Shown piece by piece: positions 9,384 to 20,211 of a stretch of 64,000 bases of DNA. The notes beneath the pieces were generated by a model that made no database searches, had not been told where the DNA came from, and saw only the letters and a list, made by a program, of their open reading frames with translations. Position 1 is the first letter of the stretch, and the number at the start of each line of letters is the position of its first letter. This DNA is from Streptomyces curacoi (GTDB lineage: Bacteria; Actinomycetota; Actinomycetes; Streptomycetales; Streptomycetaceae): the NCBI RefSeq assembly GCF_001513975.1, contig NZ_KQ947984.1, positions 1,202,826 through 1,266,825 of the forward strand, read 5' to 3'. The position numbers and the translations under genes were made by a program.

Positions 9384-10895
9384 ATGTCGCAGATGCCCCA
9401 GCTGTCCGCCTGCCCGAGCTGCGAATGGCCGCTCGAGTCGGGTGACCGTTTCTGCGGTGCGTGCGGATACGACCTGTCCGCCGTGCCCGTACGGCCGGAC
9501 GACAACCCGACCATCGCCATGAACGGCTCGGTGCCGCCCCCTGCCACGGGCGCGCCCGGCGCGGACTGGCCCGTCAGCCCGGCGCCGGACGGCTCGGGCA
9601 CCCGCGCGGGCGCACATTGGCCGACGAGCCGTCAGGGCACCGACCCGGGCGGGTACGGACTGCCTCCGGGCACGCCCCCGCCCCCGCAGTCACCGCCGCA
9701 CGGCGCGCCGGTGTCCCCGGCGGCGAGCGTTCCCGACGTACCGCCGGGCTTCCCGGCGTCCACCGGCCCGGGTTTCCCCGGCGTACCGGCCCCCGGCGGC
9801 CCCGGCGTCCCGTCGGCCCCGGGGACACCGCCGGCGCCCGCCGATCCGCCCGCCCCACCCGCCCCGTCCGGCTCCCCGGTCTCCGGCGTACGGTTCGACC
9901 ACCCACCCGAGCCCGACGAGTACCCCCTGCAGGCGCCGGACCCGCGCATCGCCGCCGAGCTGCCGACGCCGCGCGAGGGCACCAAGGTGTGCGTGGCCTG
10001 CCGTGCGGGCCACGTCGACCACGACGGCTACTGCGAGAACTGCGGGCACGCCCAGCCGCGCGAACGCGACCACATGGAGCAGGACGCCGGCCCGGTCGCC
10101 GCCGTCAGCGACCGCGGTCTGCGCCATCACCGCAACGAGGACGCGTTCGCCGTCGGCTGCACCGAGCTGCCCGACGGCCGGCCCGCGGTGGTGGCGATCG
10201 TCTGTGACGGCGTGTCCTCGGCGACCCGCCCCGACGACGCCTCGATGGCCGCGTCCCGGGCGGCGAGCGAGTCGCTGCTGGCCGCCCTGCCGCGCGGCAC
10301 GCACCCGCAGCAGGCCATGCACGAGGCGATCGTCGCCGCCTCGAACGCGGTCAACGCCCTCGCCGACGAACCGGCCACGGCCCGCGAACACGCCCCGCAC
10401 CAGAACGCCCCCGCCTGCACGATCGTCGGCTCCGTGGTGACGCCCGAGCTGCTGATCGTCGGCTGGGTCGGTGACAGCCGCGCCTACTGGGTCCCGGTGG
10501 ACCGGAGCTCTCCCCCGGCCCGGCTCACCGAGGACGACTCGTGGGCCGCGCAGATGGTCGCCGCGGGCCTGATGAACGAGGCCGAGGCGTACGCCGACGA
10601 GCGCGCCCACGCCATCACCGGCTGGCTCGGCGCGGACGCCTACGAACTGGAGCCGCACACGGCGTCCTTCAAGCCGGACCGTCCGGGTGTCGTGGTGGTC
10701 TGCACGGACGGGCTGTGGAACTACGCGGAGGCGGCCGAGCACATGGCCGAGGTCGTGCCCCTCGACGCCGCCGCGCGCCCCCTGCACTGCGCCCAGGTAC
10801 TGGTCGGTCACGCCCTCGACGGCGGGGGCCACGACAACGTAACAGTGGCCGTCCTGCCGTTCCCGGCGCCGCCGATGGGGGCAGGATCGGCCTGA
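9384..10895 (+). CDS. PP2C-family protein phosphatase with zinc ribbons
   Basis: A 503-residue Ser/Thr phosphatase, likely antagonist of the upstream kinase. An N-terminal zinc ribbon (CPSCEWPL, CGACG, residues 9-32) is followed by a long Pro/Gly-rich linker to about 185. A second zinc ribbon (CVACRAGH, CENCGH) lies near 200-220, and the PP2C domain spans about 230-495. Metal and phosphate residues are visible in RHHRNEDAF, VCDGVSS, WVGDSRAYW, VCTDGLWNY and GGGHDNVTV. ATG 9384 is chosen over the TTG immediately before it; it begins 3 nt after the pknG stop, so the two are tightly coupled. Confidence 0.9.
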   Translation: MSQMPQLSACPSCEWPLESGDRFCGACGYDLSAVPVRPDDNPTIAMNGSVPPPATGAPGADWPVSPAPDGSGTRAGAHWPTSRQGTDPGGYGLPPGTPPPPQSPPHGAPVSPAASVPDVPPGFPASTGPGFPGVPAPGGPGVPSAPGTPPAPADPPAPPAPSGSPVSGVRFDHPPEPDEYPLQAPDPRIAAELPTPREGTKVCVACRAGHVDHDGYCENCGHAQPRERDHMEQDAGPVAAVSDRGLRHHRNEDAFAVGCTELPDGRPAVVAIVCDGVSSATRPDDASMAASRAASESLLAALPRGTHPQQAMHEAIVAASNAVNALADEPATAREHAPHQNAPACTIVGSVVTPELLIVGWVGDSRAYWVPVDRSSPPARLTEDDSWAAQMVAAGLMNEAEAYADERAHAITGWLGADAYELEPHTASFKPDRPGVVVVCTDGLWNYAEAAEHMAEVVPLDAAARPLHCAQVLVGHALDGGGHDNVTVAVLPFPAPPMGAGSA

Positions 10896-10991
10896 GGCCG
10901 TGGAGCGGGGACGGGCCTCATCGGACCGGAGGGGACCGGTCCGCCGACAGCCATGGCCCCATCATGGGGTTTTAGGGGGATTTGAGAACGC

Positions 10992-12338
10992 ATGGCCAAT
11001 TTCTCGAAGTCGAACGTGCCGCAGTTCTCGGTGGACGTGTATCAGAACGAGTACCTGCCGGAGGGCGGTCGCGAGGTCAACGCGATCGTCACGGTGACCG
11101 CGACCGGCGGCGGCACGATCGGAAGCGCGGTCGCGGCACCCCACCTCTACGCGCCGGGACAGGGCCCGTCCGCGGCTGTGGCGATCATGGTCGACTGCTC
11201 GGGGTCGATGGACTACCCGCCGACCAAGATGCGCAACGCCCGCGACGCCACGGCCGCCGCGATCGACACCCTGCGCGACGGCGTGCACTTCGCGGTGATC
11301 GGCGGCACGCACGTGGCCAAGGAGGTCTACCCGGGCGGCGGCCGGCTGGCCGTGGCCGACGCCACCACCCGTGACCAGGCCAAGCAGGCCCTGCGCAGGC
11401 TGAGCGCGGGCGGCGGTACGGCCATCGGCACCTGGCTGCGCCTCGCCGACCGGCTGCTGTCCTCGGCCGACGTCGCCATCCGGCACGGCATCCTGCTCAC
11501 CGACGGCCGCAACGAACACGAGTCGCCGCAGGACCTTAGGGCCGCGCTCGGCGCGTGCGCCGGCCGTTTCACCTGTGACGCGCGCGGCGTGGGCACCGAC
11601 TGGGAAGTGAAAGAAGTCACAGGGATCGCCTCCGCCCTGCTCGGCAGCGCCGACATCGTCGCCGACCCGGCCGGTCTCGCCGCCGACTTCACGCGGATGA
11701 TGGAGACGGCGATGGGCAAGGAGGTCGCGGACGTCGCCCTTCGGGTGTGGACGCCGGTGGGCACGACCATCAAGTTCGTCAAGCAAGTCGCCCCCACGGT
11801 CGAGGAGTTGACCGACCGCCGCACCGAGGCCGGGCCGCGCGCCGGGGACTACCCCACGGGCTCCTGGGGAGACGAGTCCCGTGACTACCACGTCTGTGTC
11901 GAGGTGCCCGCCGCCGGCCTCGGCCAGGAGATGCTCGCCGCCCGGATTTCCCTGGTCGTCCCGCAATCCGACGGCACCGCCCAGCCGTTGGGCGCCCAGG
12001 GCCTCGTACGGGCCGTATGGACCGACGACATGACCGCCTCGACCTCGATCAACCCGCAGGTCGCCCACTACACCGGCCAGGCCGAACTGGCACAGGCCAT
12101 CCAACAAGGGCTTGATCTTCGCAAAGCGGGAGATGTCGATGGAGCAACGGCCAAACTGGGCCGGGCGGTTCAGCTCGCCAGCGAGTCCGGAAACGCGGAT
12201 ACGGCGAAACTCCTTGCGAAGGTGGTGGACGTGGTCGATGCCGCGGCAGGTACTGTGCGACTGAAGGCGAAGGTCGCGGAGGCCGACGAGATGACTCTCG
12301 AAACCCGGTCGACAAAGACTGTTCGTGTAAAGAAGTGA
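10992..12338 (+). CDS. von Willebrand factor A domain protein
   Basis: A 448-residue cytosolic VWA protein. It opens with a short beta domain (residues 1-50), then a VWA fold with the metal-ion-dependent adhesion motif DCSGSMD near residue 72 and a late DGRNEHESPQD loop. A C-terminal helical region follows, with a segment around 350-420 resembling TPR-like helices (AIQQGLDLRKAGDVDGATAKL). The gap of 96 nt from the phosphatase includes AGGGGGA as ribosome-binding site for ATG 10992. VWA proteins usually act as scaffolds in phosphosignalling complexes; the partner here is probably the FHA protein or PknG (inference). Confidence 0.88.
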   Translation: MANFSKSNVPQFSVDVYQNEYLPEGGREVNAIVTVTATGGGTIGSAVAAPHLYAPGQGPSAAVAIMVDCSGSMDYPPTKMRNARDATAAAIDTLRDGVHFAVIGGTHVAKEVYPGGGRLAVADATTRDQAKQALRRLSAGGGTAIGTWLRLADRLLSSADVAIRHGILLTDGRNEHESPQDLRAALGACAGRFTCDARGVGTDWEVKEVTGIASALLGSADIVADPAGLAADFTRMMETAMGKEVADVALRVWTPVGTTIKFVKQVAPTVEELTDRRTEAGPRAGDYPTGSWGDESRDYHVCVEVPAAGLGQEMLAARISLVVPQSDGTAQPLGAQGLVRAVWTDDMTASTSINPQVAHYTGQAELAQAIQQGLDLRKAGDVDGATAKLGRAVQLASESGNADTAKLLAKVVDVVDAAAGTVRLKAKVAEADEMTLETRSTKTVRVKK

Positions 12339-12463
12339 CTCAGTAGAGCCGCAGTAGTGCCCTGGTAGTGCCCAAGCAGGACCCTGAAAAGCAGCGAGCC
12401 TGACCCCTTGGGGTTGGAGAAATCCGGTCGAAACGGCCGGAAAGGAGAGGGGGAAGCGCCGAC

Positions 12464-13975
12464 ATGCCGACCTGCCCGAACGGACACCAGTCGGGTTCCG
12501 ACGACTGGTGCGAGGTCTGCGGTCACCGCATGGCCGGTGCCGTACCTCCGCCCCCTCCCCCGCCGCCCCCGCCCGGCGGTGGCTACGGCTTCCCGCCCCC
12601 CGGTGGCCCCGGCGGTCCGTCCGGTGGCCCGAACCCCGGTCAGCCGGGCGGCCGTCCGCACCCGTCCGCCCCGCCGGAGCCGGAGCTCTGCCCGCAGTGC
12701 CGTACGCCCCGTGAGGGCGGTGCGCCGTTCTGCGAGGAGTGCCGGTGGAACTTCCTGACCAACACGGCGACGTCGTACACCCCGGCCGCCCCGCGCCCCC
12801 CGGCGCCCGGCCCGGGCCTCCCGTCCCACTTCCAGCAGCAGTCGGGACCCCCGCCGTCGTACGGCGGCGCTGACCCGTACGAGTACCAGAGCTCGCGCCC
12901 GTCGCAGGTGAACCGCCCGGCGGAGCCGATCCCGCCCTTCGGCGCGGAGCCGCCGGCACCGGGAGGCCCTGGCCGTCCCGGTGGCATGGGTCACCCCGGC
13001 GGTCCCGGTGGCATGGGTGGCCCTGGTCAGGGACCTGGCGGTGCCGGCGGCCCGGGCGGCTTCGGTCCGGGCCCCGGTGGCCCGGGCCCCGGCGGTCCAG
13101 GCCCTGGCGGTCCGCGTCCCGGCGGTCCTGGCGCGCCCAATGGGCCTGGTGGACCTGGTGGGCCCGGTGGGCCTGGTGGCCCGGGGATGAACGGCCCTTC
13201 CGGCTTCGGTGGCGACCCGTCGCGGCAGGTTCCGCCGCCGCCCGGCCCCACCCCGCCCGGCGGTCCCGGCGCGACCGGTGGTGCTCCGCAGGCGTTCCAG
13301 CAGCCCGGCCCGGCCGGCCACGGCGCCCCGTCGGCCCCGCCCGGATTCCCGCAGGAGACGAACCGCCCGCAGCCGGGCGGCCCGTCCTTCGGCGGCGGTG
13401 ACGACGACTGGGTGATCTCCCCGCCGTCGACGGGCCCCGGCGGTCACGGTGGCCCCGGCGGCCCCGGCGGCCCCGGCGGCCCCGGTGCCCCTCAGGGCGG
13501 TTACGGCTACCCGCAGCCCGGCTCGACCCAGGCCCCGCCGCCGCCCGGCCCCGCCTTCCCGCAGCAGCCGGCGACCTGGACTGCGACCATCGGCCCGGAC
13601 CGCGAGTACTTCATGGCGATGATGCAGCGCTCCGGCCCCGAGGCCGCGGGCCTCAACCTGCCCGCGTACTCGCCCGAGCAGCAGCGCACGCTCACCGGCA
13701 ACCAGGTCACCATCGGCCGCCGCCGCCACTCCACCGGCGACACCCCCGACATCGACCTGTCGGTGCCGCCGGAGGACCCGGGCGTCTCGCACCAGCACGC
13801 GGTCCTGGTCCAGCAGCCGGACGGCAGCTGGGCGATCGTCGACCAGAACTCGACGAACGGCACGACGGTGAACGGCGCGGAGGAGCCGATCACACCGTTC
13901 GTGCCGGTACCGCTGCAGGACGGTGACCGGGTGCACGTGGGAGCGTGGACGACGATCACCATTCGGCGCGGCTAG
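12464..13975 (+). CDS. FHA-domain protein with zinc ribbon and Gly/Pro-rich linker
   Basis: A 503-residue phosphothreonine reader. An N-terminal zinc ribbon (CPNGHQSG, CEVCGH) is followed by a second Cys cluster near 78-96 (CPQCRTP, CEECRW). Some 300 residues of Gly/Pro low complexity follow, then a C-terminal FHA domain (about 410-500) with VTIGRRRHS, VSHQHAV and DQNSTNGTTVNG, the phosphopeptide-binding loops. The start ATG 12464 follows GGAGAGGGGG. It ends the kinase locus just before a strong hairpin. It is the likely PknG substrate or adaptor, comparable in role to mycobacterial GarA although architecturally different. Confidence 0.9.
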   Translation: MPTCPNGHQSGSDDWCEVCGHRMAGAVPPPPPPPPPPGGGYGFPPPGGPGGPSGGPNPGQPGGRPHPSAPPEPELCPQCRTPREGGAPFCEECRWNFLTNTATSYTPAAPRPPAPGPGLPSHFQQQSGPPPSYGGADPYEYQSSRPSQVNRPAEPIPPFGAEPPAPGGPGRPGGMGHPGGPGGMGGPGQGPGGAGGPGGFGPGPGGPGPGGPGPGGPRPGGPGAPNGPGGPGGPGGPGGPGMNGPSGFGGDPSRQVPPPPGPTPPGGPGATGGAPQAFQQPGPAGHGAPSAPPGFPQETNRPQPGGPSFGGGDDDWVISPPSTGPGGHGGPGGPGGPGGPGAPQGGYGYPQPGSTQAPPPPGPAFPQQPATWTATIGPDREYFMAMMQRSGPEAAGLNLPAYSPEQQRTLTGNQVTIGRRRHSTGDTPDIDLSVPPEDPGVSHQHAVLVQQPDGSWAIVDQNSTNGTTVNGAEEPITPFVPVPLQDGDRVHVGAWTTITIRRG

Positions 13976-13997
13976 CTTCCGGCAGCCGATCGACCGA

Positions 13998-14023
13998 GGA
14001 GGGGCCGGATGTCCGGCCCCTCC
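13998..14023. terminator. bidirectional hairpin between convergent genes
   Basis: GGAGGGGCCGGA at 13998-14009 pairs with TCCGGCCCCTCC at 14012-14023, a 12-bp near-perfect palindrome in the 54-nt gap between the convergent FHA and methyltransferase genes. It has no long U tract, as is common in Streptomyces. Confidence 0.8.
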
Positions 14024-14029
14024 GGCGTT

Positions 14030-15055
14030 TCAGCCGGGCAGCGCCCAGGCGTACGGCCCCTCGGGGTCGTCGAGCCAGGCCCACTCGTGCTCGCCGCTCA
14101 CCGTGATCCCGTACCGCTCCCGCTGCGGCTGCCCCTCGCGCTCCCACAGCGCGTACGCCTCCTGCGGATCGAGGCTGCCGCGGGTCAGGGCCAGCAGGAA
14201 GCGGAACAGCTCGTGCTCCCGGGCGCCGCGCGGCAGTCCGCCCACGTGGGCGGGTTCCCGCTCCGCCCGGCCGCCGAGCTCCCGGCCTCGTTCGAGCGGG
14301 GAGGTGCCCCCACCGCCGCGCAACGGCACGAAGTAGGCGGGCGTGTGCAGGAAGCGCCCCTCGGCGTGCTCGGCGTCCCGCACCGTGAGGGCGACCAGGC
14401 CGGTGGCCAGCGGCGTGAGGATGCGGGCCCCGGCCCGGCACTGGGCGAGCCAGGCGCGCGGGATCGACGGCAGGGCGCAGGTCGCGATGATCCGGTCGAA
14501 GGGAGCGCGTTCGGGTACGCCGCGTGCGCCGTCGCCGGTGACGACGGCGGGGTGATGTCCGGCGGCGGCCAGGTGCTGCCGGGCCGCCTCGGTGATCTCC
14601 GGCTCCAGGTCGACGGTGGTGACGAGATCGTCGTCGCCGAGCCGGTGGGCGAGCAGGGCGGCGTTGTAGCCAGTGCCCGCGCCGATCTCCAGGACTCGGT
14701 CGCCGTCCGCCACCTCCAGCGCGACCAGCATCATCGCCATCAGGGAGGGCTGACTGCTGGAGGAGAGCAGCTCGCCGTCGCGCAGCCGGGTGGCCAGCGG
14801 GGTGTCGGCATAGGCGCCGCGCACCCAGCGCTCACGCGCGGCCGCGTCGGGACTCTGCCCCCAGCGCCGCTCGTACCCGCCGGCGACGCCGACGTAGTAG
14901 TAGGGGACGAACAGATGCCGCGGAACCGCGGCGAAGGCCTCCCGCCACACCGGGTCGTCGGCCCACGCCCCGCTCGCGTCTATCTCGCGCACCAGTGCGG
15001 CCCGTGCCGCGGCGGCGAGATCGTCCAGGTCCTTGTCGAGAGCCTGTGCGCTCAT
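14030..15055 (-). CDS. PCMT-like SAM-dependent methyltransferase
   Basis: A 341-residue cytosolic methyltransferase of the protein-L-isoaspartate O-methyltransferase type. The N-terminal region has VPRHLFVPYYY and SSSSQPSLMAMML, which match the substrate-side motifs of that family. These are followed by the SAM-binding VLEIGAGTGYNAALLA (about residues 140-156), VTTVDLEPEI and FDRIIATCALPSIP. It is longer than the usual about 210-residue repair enzyme, with a C-terminal extension as in many actinomycete paralogues, so isoaspartate repair is plausible but not certain. ATG 15055 is used. It stands alone between convergent and divergent neighbours. Confidence 0.8.
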   Translation of the reverse strand: MSAQALDKDLDDLAAAARAALVREIDASGAWADDPVWREAFAAVPRHLFVPYYYVGVAGGYERRWGQSPDAAARERWVRGAYADTPLATRLRDGELLSSSSQPSLMAMMLVALEVADGDRVLEIGAGTGYNAALLAHRLGDDDLVTTVDLEPEITEAARQHLAAAGHHPAVVTGDGARGVPERAPFDRIIATCALPSIPRAWLAQCRAGARILTPLATGLVALTVRDAEHAEGRFLHTPAYFVPLRGGGGTSPLERGRELGGRAEREPAHVGGLPRGAREHELFRFLLALTRGSLDPQEAYALWEREGQPQRERYGITVSGEHEWAWLDDPEGPYAWALPG

Positions 15056-15173
15056 AGGTCCACTGTGCTGCGGCGGGCGGCCCTAGGCGAGTGCCCTGGC
15101 CGACGGATCCGGGGCGGGTCACCCGGGACCGCCGGTCCTAAGCCTTGAGTCCTCCGTCTTCGCGTCTGAGACC

Positions 15174-15587
15174 ATGGGGGATGTGAATGAGATTCGGCGC
15201 GGCACGCTTCAGGAGCAGACCTTCTACGAACAGGTCGGCGGGGAGGAGACCTTCCGCCGCCTCGTCCACCGTTTCTACGAGGGTGTCGCCGAGGACCCGC
15301 TCCTGCGGCCCATGTACCCGGAGGAGGACCTGGGCCCGGCCGAGGAGCGCCTCACCCTGTTCCTGATCCAGTACTGGGGCGGCCCGACGACCTACAGCGA
15401 GAACCGCGGCCATCCCCGTCTGCGCATGCGCCACGCCCCCTTCACCGTGGACCGGGCGGCCCACGACGCCTGGCTGAAGCACATGCGGGCCGCCGTCGAC
15501 GAGCTCGGCCTCTCCGAGGAGCACGAGCGGACGCTGTGGAACTACCTGACGTACGCGGCGGCGTCGATGGTGAACACCGCGGGCTGA
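15174..15587 (+). CDS. glbO: group II truncated haemoglobin (trHbO)
   Basis: A 137-residue haem protein of the 2-on-2 globin fold. It carries FYEQVGGEETFRRLVHRFY at the N-terminus, the conserved LFLIQYWGGPTTYSE segment, the proximal-His region LRMRHAPFTV and a distal Trp near KHMRAAVDELGLS. Such proteins bind O2 and NO and associate with the respiratory chain or stress responses. No clear Shine-Dalgarno precedes ATG 15174; GTG 15183 (giving VNEIRRG) is an alternative start, and translation may be nearly leaderless. It is monocistronic between two minus-strand blocks. Confidence 0.92.
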   Translation: MGDVNEIRRGTLQEQTFYEQVGGEETFRRLVHRFYEGVAEDPLLRPMYPEEDLGPAEERLTLFLIQYWGGPTTYSENRGHPRLRMRHAPFTVDRAAHDAWLKHMRAAVDELGLSEEHERTLWNYLTYAAASMVNTAG

Positions 15588-15619
15588 GCCGGGTCCGGCC
15601 GCGCGCCCGTCGGGCGGGG

Positions 15620-16303
15620 TCAGCGAACGCTGACGTCCAGCGCCCCGAGCCCCGCCCTGCGCACGGCGATCGACCCGTACGGCGTCCGCAGCCGCAGCCA
15701 CGCCCCCGAGGACAACAGCCCCAGTTCGCCCTGGTCCGCCGCGCCACGAGGCCGTAGGAAGCCCAGCGACTGGGCGGCATGGACGGCCCGTACCGGCAGG
15801 CCCGTCTCCGCGACCGTCCGGGACCAGATCTCCCGTCCGATCCGGTCGAGCTCGGCCCGGGTACGCCGCTCCGGCGCCAGCTCCCGGGTACGGGACCGGA
15901 ACTCGGCCACCGCCGCCCCGACCGTCGCCTGCAACTCGTCCGGCGCCGGCAGCCCCGCCTCGCGCCGCCAGCCGCCGCGTGGCGGGAGCACCCCGGCCCA
16001 TGGCGGGCCGGTGACCGCGGCCGGGACGACGGCCGTGGCCGCCGCCTCGTCGACGGACTCCAGCAGCTCACCCGCGGACACGGTCACGTCCAGCGTGACG
16101 TCGAGCCCGTTCTCGTACGGCTTCGCCAGCCGTACGGCGCGGATCGCCAGCACCTCGAAGGACGGCGGCCGGCCGAAGACGGCGAGCGCGGTGCCGGCCG
16201 CCTGCAGGCGTACCGCTGCGGAACGGTCGTAGTGGAGCAGCCGGGAGAGGAAGGCCGCGAGATCCGCCGCCTCCCCCTCGTCGGCGAGGTGGAGCACCGT
16301 CAT
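15620..16303 (-). CDS. conserved hypothetical protein
   Basis: A 227-residue protein with no domain I recognise. It is soluble, Ala/Arg/Leu-rich and without signal peptide or membrane segment; a hydrophobic core pattern is present but no catalytic signature. Its ATG overlaps the stop of the upstream thioesterase by 4 nt, so the two are co-translated and probably co-conserved. It ends 30 nt from the end of the convergent globin gene. Confidence 0.75.
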   Translation of the reverse strand: MTVLHLADEGEAADLAAFLSRLLHYDRSAAVRLQAAGTALAVFGRPPSFEVLAIRAVRLAKPYENGLDVTLDVTVSAGELLESVDEAAATAVVPAAVTGPPWAGVLPPRGGWRREAGLPAPDELQATVGAAVAEFRSRTRELAPERRTRAELDRIGREIWSRTVAETGLPVRAVHAAQSLGFLRPRGAADQGELGLLSSGAWLRLRTPYGSIAVRRAGLGALDVSVR

Positions 16304-16716
16304 GCGGCGACGGCCTCCTCCTCGTCGTCGTCGTCCCTGTACTCCTCCAGGAACTCCCGCTCCTCAGCGGTGATCCGGCGAGGCCGCTGCGCCTCGAAGT
16401 CGAACGGCACTATCACCGTCGACGCCCGGACGTAGACCAGGTCGTCGTCCTTCACCTCGTAGGTGAGGGTGAAGGACGCGGCCCTGATCTCGGTGACCCA
16501 CAGCTCGATGTCCACGGGGGTGTGCCGGTGGACGAGCTGCCGCTTGTAGTCGATCTCGTGGCGCGCCACCACGGACCCCTGCTTGAAGTCCTTCTCCGGG
16601 CGGAACAGGAAGTCGATGCGTGCTTCCTCCAGGTAGCGGAGGAACACCACGTTGTTGACGTGGCCGTACGCGTCCATGTCCGCCCAGCGCAGCGGGCAGC
16701 GGTAGATGTGCCGCAA
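16300..16716 (-). CDS. acyl-CoA thioesterase, 4HBT hot-dog family
   Basis: A 138-residue single hot-dog domain enzyme that hydrolyses acyl-CoA thioesters. The family signature is RWADMDAYGHVNNVVFLRYL near the N-terminus, with Asp/His in the active-site loop. This is followed by EEARIDFL and a beta-strand region to about 125, and an acidic C-terminal tail (DDDDEEE). Length is normal. It is 6 nt downstream of ettA on the same strand and overlaps the next gene by ATGA, indicating a three-gene operon. Substrate chain length cannot be told. Confidence 0.88.
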   Translation of the reverse strand: MRHIYRCPLRWADMDAYGHVNNVVFLRYLEEARIDFLFRPEKDFKQGSVVARHEIDYKRQLVHRHTPVDIELWVTEIRAASFTLTYEVKDDDLVYVRASTVIVPFDFEAQRPRRITAEEREFLEEYRDDDDEEEAVAA

Positions 16717-16722
16717 GATCGA

Positions 16723-18387
<1,665 letters not shown>

Positions 18388-18483
18388 GAGAAACCGTCCG
18401 GCAGCTTGAAATCTGGCAGTGGGCAGATACACCCCATCTTGCCCGACCGCTACCCCCTGGGGGAAACCCGTATGGCCGAGGGG

Positions 18484-18513
18484 CCCTGACCTGCGGTTCT
18501 TCGCAGGTCAGGG
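18484..18513 (-). terminator. hairpin terminator of the surface-protein gene
   Basis: CCCTGACCTGCG at 18484-18495 pairs with CGCAGGTCAGGG at 18502-18513 around the loop GTTCTT. It is a 12-bp perfect stem 18 nt past the stop of the minus-strand thioester-domain gene and upstream of ettA. Confidence 0.85.
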
Positions 18514-18530
18514 GAGGGTGGCCTGCGGGC

Positions 18531-19949
18531 TCAGCGCTGGGTCGGGGCTTGCTTCCTGCGTACGACGGTCAGGGTCGTGCCGCCGATCAGGAGGAGGGCT
18601 ACGGCGATGCCGGCGATCAGGGGGGTCATGCTGGAGCCGCCGGTCGCGGCGAGGTTGGTGTCGTCGGAGGCCGTGCCGACCGTGGCGGGGCTCGGCTCGC
18701 TGAGGGTGTGGGTGGTGGTGCCCGCCTCGTCGGCCTCGCTCACCTGGGTCATGCAGTCCAGTACGCCGGTGAACCGCTTCTCGAACCCGCCCGGCCCCTT
18801 GATCGTGAAGTCGTAGGCCTGGTCCTCCTGGAGCGGGATCGTCACCGTCCGCGACTCGCCCGCCGGGATGGTGTGCTCGATGCCGAGCAGCTCGAAGGTG
18901 AACGCCGCGTCGCCCTCGTTGGCCGCGGTGATGTCGACACCGCCCTTGTCGCAGTTCTCGGCGGCGGACAGCGCGGGTATGGCGCCGGTCCTGGCCCAGC
19001 TCGCGCTCGCCGTGGCCGAGACGGTCGACTCGCTGGAGCCGGCCAGGATCTGCGTCTGGCTGCGGCTCTCGGCGGCGAAGGCGCGCCCCACCGGCACGGT
19101 CGTCGAGGCCTGCACGGTCAGCTCGGCCTGGCCGTCGGCGGCCTTCTCCGGCACCTCGAAGAACAGCTGACCGCCGTCCGCCGCGGACGTGACGGGCTTG
19201 CCGCCCTTGTCCACGATCCGCACGCCGCTGGTGGCGGCGTCCGCCGGTGGCGTCACCGTCACGCTGTCCGCGTTGGTGCGCACCGTCACCGGCCCGAGCC
19301 GCTCACCCGGGTGGCCGGAGAGCGCGGGCGGGTCGAGTGTCAGGGACGCCTGGGGCTCCGCCGCGTCCCGCGCGTTCTTCTCGAGGTAGTCCGCGAGCCG
19401 CTCCGCCTGGGGGTCGACGGCGTCGACCCGCACGCCGTCCGAGTAACGCCAGATGGCCACCTGGGTGCCGGCCGCCGCGTCCTGCTCGGTCAGACCGCCC
19501 TTGACGCCCGCCTTGCCGGCGAGTGCCGCGAGGTCGTTGACCTGCGGGTAGGAGTTCTGCAGGATCCAGCGGATCTTGCCCGCGTCCTTGTTGGCGCCCA
19601 GCGAGGTGCCCTTCCAGGGCGTCTCGTGGTACTTGGCGTCGCGCTGCGTGGGGTTGTGGATGTCGACGCAGTACGTCTGCAGGGTGCCGCCGCCGTCGAC
19701 GGACATCTCGAACAGGCCCGCCGAGATCTCCTGGTCCCCGGAGTCGGCGTGCACGACCGCAGCGCCGTAGGTCTTCAGGCCGCCTATGGTGGCGGTCGCC
19801 CCGCCCTGGCTCCACGCTGTCCCGTCGGCCGCGGCCGGGCCGGCGCCGGCCAGCACCGAGGCGGCGACGAGCCCGGACACCAGGGTCGTGGCGGCGAGGC
19901 GGGCCGCCCCTCGCCCGCGCACCGACAGCGCAGAGAACGCAACAGACAC
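18531..19949 (-). CDS. Cys-Gln thioester-domain (TQXA) LAxTG-anchored surface protein
   Basis: A 472-residue cell-wall protein. The signal peptide (residues about 1-42) ends in AGAGPAAADG. The thioester domain spans about 45-190, with the Cys in LQTYCVDIHNPTQ and the Gln in AAAGTQVAIWRYSDG expected to form the internal Cys-Gln isopeptide-like thioester used for covalent adhesion. Beta-rich domains follow, then a C-terminal LAATG sortase signal, a hydrophobic helix and RRKQ. The start is GTG 19949 behind GAAGGGAATT; the longer frame upstream lacks a ribosome site. It probably mediates attachment of hyphae; a class E sortase would act on it. Confidence 0.9.
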   Translation of the reverse strand: MSVAFSALSVRGRGAARLAATTLVSGLVAASVLAGAGPAAADGTAWSQGGATATIGGLKTYGAAVVHADSGDQEISAGLFEMSVDGGGTLQTYCVDIHNPTQRDAKYHETPWKGTSLGANKDAGKIRWILQNSYPQVNDLAALAGKAGVKGGLTEQDAAAGTQVAIWRYSDGVRVDAVDPQAERLADYLEKNARDAAEPQASLTLDPPALSGHPGERLGPVTVRTNADSVTVTPPADAATSGVRIVDKGGKPVTSAADGGQLFFEVPEKAADGQAELTVQASTTVPVGRAFAAESRSQTQILAGSSESTVSATASASWARTGAIPALSAAENCDKGGVDITAANEGDAAFTFELLGIEHTIPAGESRTVTIPLQEDQAYDFTIKGPGGFEKRFTGVLDCMTQVSEADEAGTTTHTLSEPSPATVGTASDDTNLAATGGSSMTPLIAGIAVALLLIGGTTLTVVRRKQAPTQR

Positions 19950-20211
19950 AGAATTCCCTTCCGAGCAGGACCCGTTGACGTGGGGGGTTACGGTCCCACC
20001 AGCAGAATCAGAAGCCCCGAGAGCTATGCCCGGCATCCTAGGGACGCGGCGCACCACGCTTCCCTGTGATCCCGGCGGAGGGCGGATCCGACTCGGAATC
20101 GTTATCGCCAAGATCCCTTGCGAGCAGGGCTTATCGACAAATCCACCGGGGTCGTTCGGCGCGCATTCGCCGATAAGCCGCAGTTCGGTCAGCTCCGTCG
20201 CGTGACTGACG

